Part shown: positions 15,030 through 19,683 of the stretch, piece after piece
Position numbering within the stretch: position 1 is the stretch's first letter
How the letters are laid out: each line of letters opens with the position of its first letter
From: an uncultured Clostridia bacterium
GTDB taxonomy: Bacteria; Bacillota; Clostridia; Oscillospirales; CAG-272
Assembly (NCBI GenBank): GCA_904502015.1
Contig: CAJGEA010000019.1
Coordinates: forward strand, 1 to 19,683
Direction of reading: 5' to 3'
Length of the DNA: 19,683 nt
The notes under the pieces: generated by a model
The model's database searches: none
The model's input: the letters and a program-made list of their open reading frames with translations, nothing else
What the model was told of the DNA's origin: nothing
Translations under genes and position numbers: made by a program

Positions 15030-15129
15030 AATTTTCTTGCGGCTTCCGCCGCGCGTCAGAGGGCGTTCCCCCCTCCGACACCGCCCCCCTTGGTGCTTTT
15101 GTGACGGGGGCTTCGCCCCCGTCACCCCC
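15030..15129 (-). repeat. Copy B of the same repeat, inverted
   Basis: Read on the minus strand it opens GGGGGTG, then the 11-bp stem GTGACGGGGGC with GAA loop (plus-strand 15101-15125), GGCGGTGTCGG (15075-15085), GACGCGC (15051-15057) and GCAAGAAAATT (15030-15040). The spacing of blocks matches copy A to within a few bases, and all block pairs are centred on about 15000-15001. Confidence 0.8.
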
Positions 15130-15191
15130 ACGCTGTGACCGCCCTAACTCACCTACAAATCCAAATTTGAAGCATCGGCCGAGGTGTTATT

Positions 15192-16331
15192 TCAGCGGTT
15201 TAAGATTTCCCTCCGCAGGGCGCACGCCCACAGCCCGCGATCCTGAAAATACTGTTTGCACAAGACGAGATCCGCCACACCCACCTGCCCGTCGCCGTCA
15301 AAATCCCCCGCCACGCGGCGTGTCACCCCTGCCGAGGGATTCCCCGTCACCGAAAAGAGGGAGGGCAATCCGCAGCCGCCACCCTCAGCCATCCAGCCGA
15401 CGGGGGTATAGCGGACGGGAGTGTGGACTGAGGACAGCACCCCTGCCCCGCCCTGCTCGTAGCGGGTATCAGTACAGGCGTGGCCTCGGGCGCATGTATA
15501 CCCCCGATACCCCAGCGCATCCATGCCCTCGTCACTGCGGAGCCAGCGGTGGTGGTACACCGCCCCCTCCTCTCCCGCCGACGGTACGGGATCGTCATGG
15601 GTTACGTCCACGTGATACCACGCGCCGTCCACCCGCACGTGATTCCACGCGTGATCCATCTCGGGCGAGCAAACGAAATCCGCCTCAAGCCCCGCACCAC
15701 GGCACAGCGCCATGAAGGCCAGCGCATACGCCTGGCAAATGCCCCGCCCGTCCCGAAACAGCTCGTAGGCGTTCGCCCGACCTTCGCCGACCGATACACC
15801 CGCCTCATCATAGGCACACCGCTCGGCCAGCGCATCGTGCAAAAACAGCACCACCTCGGCCTCACTCCACACGGCATCCCCCCGCACCTCGTCCAGCGCG
15901 AGAAGATATCCTTCCACAGCCTGCAAATACAGCGCCCGAGCGCGAGCCAACGACTCCCCCGTCACGGTGTAAACGGGGCACACGGTCAGCACCCGTCCGT
16001 CACTCCCGTAGGTATAGGAAAACCGACCGTCCAGATGGAACAGCTCGGGTGTGTCCTGCAACACCTCGGCCAGCACCTCGCCGAGTGCCTCCGCCGTGAT
16101 TTCAAAGGCAGACAGATCCACCTCGGCCTCACACGCCGCCATGGCGTAGCGCAGGGTGTCGGAAAGATTTGCCCCCGACTCGGCAGCGGTAACGAGAGCC
16201 GCCCCGCCGTACAGCGGCACAACCGCCGAAAAAAACAGCGCGACGGACACGGCAAGTCCGATCGCGCTGTTTCTGACGCTATGGGGAAAATTTTTCCTTT
16301 TATTATATATATGACGTTTACGCACGGCCAC
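15192..16331 (-). CDS. Secreted transglutaminase-like protein with one dockerin-like repeat
   Basis: The 379-residue protein has a basic N-terminus and a signal-type helix (~22-49). Its transglutaminase-like core has the triad C199 (GRGICQAYALAF), H227 (MDHAWNHVRVDG) and D242 (WYHVDVTHDD). Such bacterial domains can be proteases, crosslinkers or amidases, so the reaction is open. The C-terminus holds a single calcium-loop motif, AGDFDGDGQVGVADLVLCKQYF (the last 38 residues), with D343, D345, D347 and D354 in dockerin/EF-hand register. A full type I dockerin would have two such repeats. The start is GTG 16331 (GGAAGG 5-6 nt upstream); GTG 16325 is an alternative. It follows the YigZ gene across a terminator and converges with the desulfurase gene. 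Confidence 0.88.
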   Translation of the reverse strand: MAVRKRHIYNKRKNFPHSVRNSAIGLAVSVALFFSAVVPLYGGAALVTAAESGANLSDTLRYAMAACEAEVDLSAFEITAEALGEVLAEVLQDTPELFHLDGRFSYTYGSDGRVLTVCPVYTVTGESLARARALYLQAVEGYLLALDEVRGDAVWSEAEVVLFLHDALAERCAYDEAGVSVGEGRANAYELFRDGRGICQAYALAFMALCRGAGLEADFVCSPEMDHAWNHVRVDGAWYHVDVTHDDPVPSAGEEGAVYHHRWLRSDEGMDALGYRGYTCARGHACTDTRYEQGGAGVLSSVHTPVRYTPVGWMAEGGGCGLPSLFSVTGNPSAGVTRRVAGDFDGDGQVGVADLVLCKQYFQDRGLWACALRREILNR

Positions 16332-16342
16332 AGCCCCCTTCC

Positions 16343-16372
16343 AAAAAGATCCGTACCAATAATATGCGGATC
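16343..16372 (-). terminator. Intrinsic terminator after the hflX-Nudix-YigZ operon
   Basis: On the minus strand GATCCG and CGGATC (16367-16372 and 16348-16353), extended by two further pairs, form a hairpin with a 9-nt loop followed by TTTTT (16343-16347). The tail merges into the GGAAGGGGG ribosome binding site of the transglutaminase gene. Confidence 0.75.
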
Positions 16373-16387
16373 GCGGGGACGGTATGT

Positions 16388-17059
16388 TCAGCGGTAGTCA
16401 AACCGCTCGCCCGTGACCTCCACCCGACACCGCGCGGCGGTCATCTCCCGGAGACGCTTCTCCAGCGAGGGCACAACGGGCGCCTTTACCGCGATACGCA
16501 GGACGACGCGATCCGAAAAGTCACTGTCGTCGATCAGCGCGCCGAAGGTGGGAAGCTCAACCGCGATTTTCTGGTAGTCGGCGTAGGTCGCCTCAATCGT
16601 CAGCTCGGCGTATTTCTCGTAGGTGATGATATGGGCGGCGGCAAGAGCGATGCTCGCGGCGTGGGAATAGGCGCGGATGAGTCCGCCCACACCCAGAAGC
16701 GTGCCGCCAAAATACCGCGTGACCACCACAACGGCATCGGTCACACCGCTCTTGCGGATGGTCTCCAGCGTGGGGAGTCCCGACGAACCCGTTGGCTCAC
16801 CGTCATCCGAATAGCGGGCGGCGGTATCGTTGCCGAGGCGGTACGCCCAGACGTTGTGGGTGGCATCGGCAAACTCCTTCTGCTTCTGCTTGACGAAGGC
16901 CATCGCCTCCTCCTCGGTTTTGACAGGGGCGGCGTGCCCGATAAAGATGGAGCGCTTTTCCTCAAACTCGTCCGAGCCCTCGCCCTCCAGCGTGGTGTAG
17001 AGCACGGGCGCGGCAGGGGTCTCCTCCACCTGACTCGCGCGGCGATCCTTGGCACTCAT
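16388..17059 (-). CDS. YigZ/IMPACT family protein
   Basis: The 223-residue protein has the two-domain layout of the YigZ family: an N-terminal UPF0029/Impact domain and a C-terminal DUF1949 ferredoxin-like domain (~145-223). Signature blocks are HNVWAYRLG (68-76), ARYSDDGEPTGSSGLP (81-96) and VVVTRYFGGTLLGVGGLIRAY (111-131). The eukaryotic relative IMPACT regulates GCN2; the bacterial role is not established but is suspected to involve translation. The first ~17 residues are extra compared with typical members. The start ATG 17059 overlaps the stop of the Nudix gene in an ATGA arrangement, indicating translational coupling. Confidence 0.94.
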   Translation of the reverse strand: MSAKDRRASQVEETPAAPVLYTTLEGEGSDEFEEKRSIFIGHAAPVKTEEEAMAFVKQKQKEFADATHNVWAYRLGNDTAARYSDDGEPTGSSGLPTLETIRKSGVTDAVVVVTRYFGGTLLGVGGLIRAYSHAASIALAAAHIITYEKYAELTIEATYADYQKIAVELPTFGALIDDSDFSDRVVLRIAVKAPVVPSLEKRLREMTAARCRVEVTGERFDYR

Positions 17060-17658
17060 ACCGTTTCCTCCTTCTCGGAATTGGGTCGTCCTACGGGTGC
17101 ATCGGGGGAGACGCCGTCGGGCTCACCCGACTCCCAGGTCTCCCGTCCGATCATGTCGATCAGCACACGCCTTACACAACCGTAGCGCATGGCAACGGGA
17201 GGGGGCAGCTCGCCGCAGTTGATCATGCGATCCAGCTCGTAGAGCGATACCCAACGGTAGTCCACGGTCTCCCCCTCTTGCAGAGTGACCGTCACATCCT
17301 CGGCGGACACGCTTAAGCGGTTGAAATAGATGTCCATAAACGCCTGCGGAATGACAAGAGTGTCCAGCAAAACGGCGTTCTCCGACAGGGAGATCCCCGT
17401 TTCCTCACACAGCTCGCGGGCCGCCGCCGTGCGGCTGTCCTCCCCCGCGAGTACCGAGCCGCAGGTGATCTCCCAGCTGTCGGGGTACATTCGCTTGGTG
17501 GGGGCGCGGCGGGTAATCAGCACACGTCCCTCACCATCCACCGTGATAATCATCACCACGGCATGGTAGCTGCCGCGCGGCATGGGGCACTGCCGACCGC
17601 GGGGATGAGTAACCCCCAAGGGCCGGCGAGATTTATCCAGCAAATCCCAGTATTCCAC
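17056..17658 (-). CDS. Nudix hydrolase, isopentenyl-diphosphate-isomerase-like
   Basis: The 200-residue protein carries a complete Nudix box, GSVLAGEDSRTAAARELCEE followed by TGI (67-89). This fits G-x5-E-x7-REUxEExGU, so metal-dependent cleavage of a nucleoside-diphosphate-linked substrate is likely. The opening EYWDLLDKSRRPLG and the RG..YH.V segment match the IDI-like subgroup of Nudix enzymes, but key IDI catalytic features cannot be confirmed by eye and the substrate is unknown. I chose GTG 17658, which has AAAGGAG 6 nt upstream. A TTG seven codons earlier would place that site inside the gene. It lies 30 nt after hflX and overlaps the YigZ gene. Confidence 0.92.
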   Translation of the reverse strand: MEYWDLLDKSRRPLGVTHPRGRQCPMPRGSYHAVVMIITVDGEGRVLITRRAPTKRMYPDSWEITCGSVLAGEDSRTAAARELCEETGISLSENAVLLDTLVIPQAFMDIYFNRLSVSAEDVTVTLQEGETVDYRWVSLYELDRMINCGELPPPVAMRYGCVRRVLIDMIGRETWESGEPDGVSPDAPVGRPNSEKEETV

Positions 17659-17688
17659 GTTGATCTCCTTTCGGCGCAACAGAGCGCA

Positions 17689-19047
17689 TTACTCCTGCGC
17701 GTATTTTCTCATCAGACCGTACACGCGGTCATCCACCGTAGCCACCACGGTCATATACTCGTCACCGTAGTCCACCGACTCCACCGCCGCCTGCTCGCTA
17801 TACAGGCGGGACAGCGCGCCGCCCTCGGCATTGGGGATGCGGAAAGTCACACGGCGCTTGCCTAACCGCACGAAGCCTTGCAGGGCGGTAGCCAGATCAT
17901 CCAGCCCCTGCCCCGTCAGCGCCGAGATATATACGGCAGTGCGGGTGCGCCCGTCGCCCTCCTCCGAGGTCAGCCCCTTGTTCGCCACGATGCCCATAAG
18001 GGAGACGGTATCGGTCGCCTCGCGGTCGCACTTATTGAAGACGTAGAGGGTGGGCTTTCCGCCCGCGCCCAGCTCGTCAAGCAGCTCCTCGGTGACCGCC
18101 AGCTGGGCGGCACACTCGGGGTCGGATGCATCGAGCAGAAGCAGGATAATGTCGGCATACACCGCCTCCTCCAGCGTGGAGCGGAACGCGCTGACCAGAT
18201 GGTGGGGGAGCTTGCGGATGAATCCGACGGTGTCGGTGAGCAGAATGGTCTCCCCACCGGGGAGCTCAAACTTGCGGGTGGTAGGATCGAGGGTGGCAAA
18301 CAGCTTATCCTCAGCGAGGATACCCGCTCCCGTCAGGGCGTTGAGCAGGGTGGATTTGCCCGCGTTGGTATACCCCACGATGGCCACGCGGGGCAGGCCG
18401 CTACGGTCACGCGAGGCGCGCATGGTGCGGCGGTTCTTCTCCACCACCGAGAGCTCATCCTTGAGCGCGTCAACGCGGCGCTTCATGTGGCGGCGATCGC
18501 TCTCCAGCTTGGTCTCGCCGGGTCCGCGCGTGCCGATACCGCCGCCGAGGCGGGACATCTCGGTGCCATGGCCCGTCAGACGGGGGGCGCTGTACTCCAG
18601 CTGTGCCAGCTCCACCTGCAATTTACCTTCGGCGCTGACGGCGTGGAGGGCGAAAATATCCAGAATCAGCATGGAGCGGTCGATCACGCGGATCTCCATC
18701 TTCTTGTCCCCGTCGCGGATATCGTCCTCCAGATTGCGAATCTTCATGGGGGACAGGTCACAGTCGAACACCACGAGTCCGATCTCGTTGTTGCGGCAGA
18801 GGTCGGCCAGCTCGCGCACCTTGCCCTTGCCGATCAGGGTACGGGGGTCAGGGGTGGATTTATTCTGCACGAGGCGGGCAAACACCTCGCCGCCTGCCGT
18901 GTCCAGCAGGCGAGCCAGCTCGTCCAGCCCCCGCTCCACCTCATCGGCATCGTCCTCGCGGGTGACGACACCCACCAGAATGGCGCGGATGGGGGTAGCC
19001 TCGTCCCCCGTTCGGTCAAACGCCGTTGATTCGGTTGCCGTTGCCAT
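17689..19047 (-). CDS. hflX: GTPase HflX
   Basis: HflX is a ribosome-associated GTPase that splits stalled 70S ribosomes, notably under heat or antibiotic stress. The 452-residue protein has the N-terminal HflX domain with TLIGKGKVRELADL (70-83), the linker GGGIGTRGPGETKLESDRR (168-186), and a G domain with G1 GYTNAGKST (225-233), G2 around TLDPTTR (252-258), G3 DTVGF (272-276), G4 NKCD (338-341) and SALTG (G5). The length is typical. ATG 19047 follows AAAGGAG by 8 nt. It lies downstream of rpmE across a hairpin terminator with no clear promoter of its own. It leads the hflX-Nudix-YigZ operon. Confidence 0.97.
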   Translation of the reverse strand: MATATESTAFDRTGDEATPIRAILVGVVTREDDADEVERGLDELARLLDTAGGEVFARLVQNKSTPDPRTLIGKGKVRELADLCRNNEIGLVVFDCDLSPMKIRNLEDDIRDGDKKMEIRVIDRSMLILDIFALHAVSAEGKLQVELAQLEYSAPRLTGHGTEMSRLGGGIGTRGPGETKLESDRRHMKRRVDALKDELSVVEKNRRTMRASRDRSGLPRVAIVGYTNAGKSTLLNALTGAGILAEDKLFATLDPTTRKFELPGGETILLTDTVGFIRKLPHHLVSAFRSTLEEAVYADIILLLLDASDPECAAQLAVTEELLDELGAGGKPTLYVFNKCDREATDTVSLMGIVANKGLTSEEGDGRTRTAVYISALTGQGLDDLATALQGFVRLGKRRVTFRIPNAEGGALSRLYSEQAAVESVDYGDEYMTVVATVDDRVYGLMRKYAQE

Positions 19048-19088
19048 AAGCGAATCTCCTTTCGGTTGGCCTCAGATGGCCAAAAATG

Positions 19089-19125
19089 GATAGCAAAAGG
19101 GTAGGTCGCTCGCGCGCCTACCCTT
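19089..19125 (-). terminator. Hairpin terminator after rpmE
   Basis: On the minus strand AAGGGTAGG and CCTACCCTT (19117-19125 and 19097-19105) pair perfectly across an 11-nt loop, followed by TTGC and, later, a run of five T. The broken U-tract suggests partial termination and read-through into hflX, which lies about 50 nt further on. Confidence 0.7.
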
Positions 19126-19186
19126 ACTTGAAACAGTATGCCCGTCTGTCGTACGCACAATGCACGCGACGCGCTCACAAAAGAGA

Positions 19187-19396
19187 TTACTTTCTGACAG
19201 CAGCCAGTCTCTTCTTGAACTTGTCCACACGACCGCCAACGTCGACAAACTTCTGCTTGCCGGTGTAGAAGGGGTGGCACTTCGAGCAAATTTCAACACG
19301 CATCTCGCTACCCTTGGTGGAACGAGAAACGACGGTTTCGCCGCAAGCGCACTTGATAACGCACTCAACGTACTCGGGATGGATTCCGTTTTTCAT
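19187..19396 (-). CDS. rpmE: 50S ribosomal protein L31 (zinc-binding type)
   Basis: L31 sits at the central protuberance and bridges to the 30S head. The 69-residue product begins MKNGIHPEYVECVIKC and ends with VEICSKCHPFYTGKQKFVD and a basic tail. Cysteines C16, C18, C37 and C40 are all present, so this is the zinc-containing C+ form rather than the zinc-free paralogue. ATG 19396 follows AGAGG by 8 nt. It has a strong promoter and a terminator hairpin. Confidence 0.98.
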   Translation of the reverse strand: MKNGIHPEYVECVIKCACGETVVSRSTKGSEMRVEICSKCHPFYTGKQKFVDVGGRVDKFKKRLAAVRK

Positions 19397-19458
19397 TTTT
19401 ATTACCTCTCACTCTGAAATTCCCCATGTTCTTTGACATCGGGTACAAAAGCCTATAT

Positions 19459-19518
19459 ATTATAGCACACCGAGGAGCAAATTGCAATAGGTTTTTTCAA
19501 ATTTTTCAAAGTTTTTTT
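19459..19518 (-). promoter_or_regulatory. Strong rpmE promoter with phased A-tracts upstream
   Basis: On the minus strand TTGCAA (19482-19487) and consensus TATAAT (19459-19464) are 17 bp apart. Directly upstream lie A6, A5 and A7 tracts (plus-strand T runs at 19492-19497, 19502-19506 and 19512-19518), spaced about one helical turn. This is typical of an UP element or bent DNA at a ribosomal protein promoter. Confidence 0.85.
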
Positions 19519-19617
19519 GAAAGGAGGTAAATTCGCCGCCAACCGCAAACCTTCGCTGTAGTTTTGTCAATGATGTGAGACTAAAGAACGGAAATAAAAG
19601 TAACGAGTTTAGTTAAA

Positions 19618-19670
19618 CGATTTTGCAGTCGACAGGAGGGGCGAAGCCCCGAGTGGAGACTGCAAAATCG
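19618..19670. repeat. Nested palindrome at the window edge
   Basis: CGATTTTGCAGTC (19618-19630) and GACTGCAAAATCG (19658-19670) pair perfectly over 13 bp. A second stem, GGGGC-GAA-GCCCC (19638-19650), lies inside. The inner stem-loop matches the core of repeat copy B (minus-strand GGGGGC-GAA-GCCCCC). No U-tract follows. The rest of 19519-19617 shows no feature I can name. Confidence 0.75.
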
Positions 19671-19683
19671 GCGCGCGGTCAAG

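Larger units (their letters stand above)
14805..15191. other. Gene-free convergent region made of inverted repeat elements
   Basis: This stretch of 387 bases between the convergent desulfurase and transglutaminase genes has no credible gene. It is dominated by two facing copies of a ~100-bp repeat (annotated separately), with a ~56-bp AT-richer centre at 14974-15029. A further small hairpin, GCGGC/GCCGC, lies at 15039-15052 inside the right copy. Confidence 0.75.

Noticed and set aside
14805..15191. Possible degraded insertion sequence with a transposase remnant
   Set aside because: No transposase-like reading frame exists in the repeat pair or its centre. The element is purely structural.
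19519..19535. AAAGGAGGTAAATTC on the plus strand, resembling either a ribosome binding site or the complement of a 16S rRNA 3' end
   Set aside because: No start codon follows at usable distance and no 16S rRNA sequence extends from it on the other strand. Coincidence is the simplest reading.
1..19683. CRISPR array, defence island, prophage or conjugative element
   Set aside because: No regularly spaced repeats, cas-like, integrase, capsid or mobilisation genes were seen on either strand.

Overview
The window is one gene-dense stretch of a GC-rich, Gram-positive Clostridia-type chromosome. I infer an uncultured gut Oscillospiraceae-like or related lineage. The evidence is SigA-type promoters with 17-bp spacers, strong AGGAGG ribosome binding sites, HPr with both His15 and Ser46, an S-layer-homology protein, a dockerin-like repeat, zinc-type L31 and a DUF3343/cysteine-desulfurase pair. 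There are no tRNA or rRNA genes, CRISPR arrays, transposases or phage genes. Most genes are housekeeping.

Left part (1-9189), all on the minus strand. From right to left: rimM and trmD share a promoter and run into an O-antigen-ligase-like polytopic protein and two single-pass proteins resembling DUF4330. A new promoter then drives ptsH (HPr), whose leader holds four 13-bp tandem repeats. After a strong terminator come uvrC, rsmD, coaD and a membrane protein cut by the window edge, with gaps or overlaps of 1-4 nt.

Middle (9076-14804). A citrate synthase gene on the plus strand has a clear promoter and shares a bidirectional terminator with a convergent, membrane-anchored ComEC-like metallo-beta-lactamase-fold protein. 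Divergent from the latter is a secreted protein with a cadherin-like domain and three SLH domains. It is followed by a DUF3343 putative sulfur/selenium carrier and a TIGR01977-type cysteine desulfurase with a palindromic in-frame insertion.

Right part (14805-19683). A gene-free region of 387 bp holds two ~100-bp copies of one hairpin-bearing repeat facing each other. The hairpin stems differ by compensatory changes. Then, on the minus strand and read right to left: rpmE, a terminator, hflX, a Nudix hydrolase, a YigZ/IMPACT protein, a terminator, and a secreted transglutaminase-like protein ending in one dockerin-like repeat. A large palindrome lies at the right edge.

The least ordinary items are the inverted repeat pair, the surface module attached to the rimM-trmD operon, the DUF3343/desulfurase pair with its hairpin-embedded ribosome binding site, and terminators that directly abut the ribosome binding sites of uvrC and the transglutaminase gene. 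None of these amounts to a clearly new defence or metabolic system.
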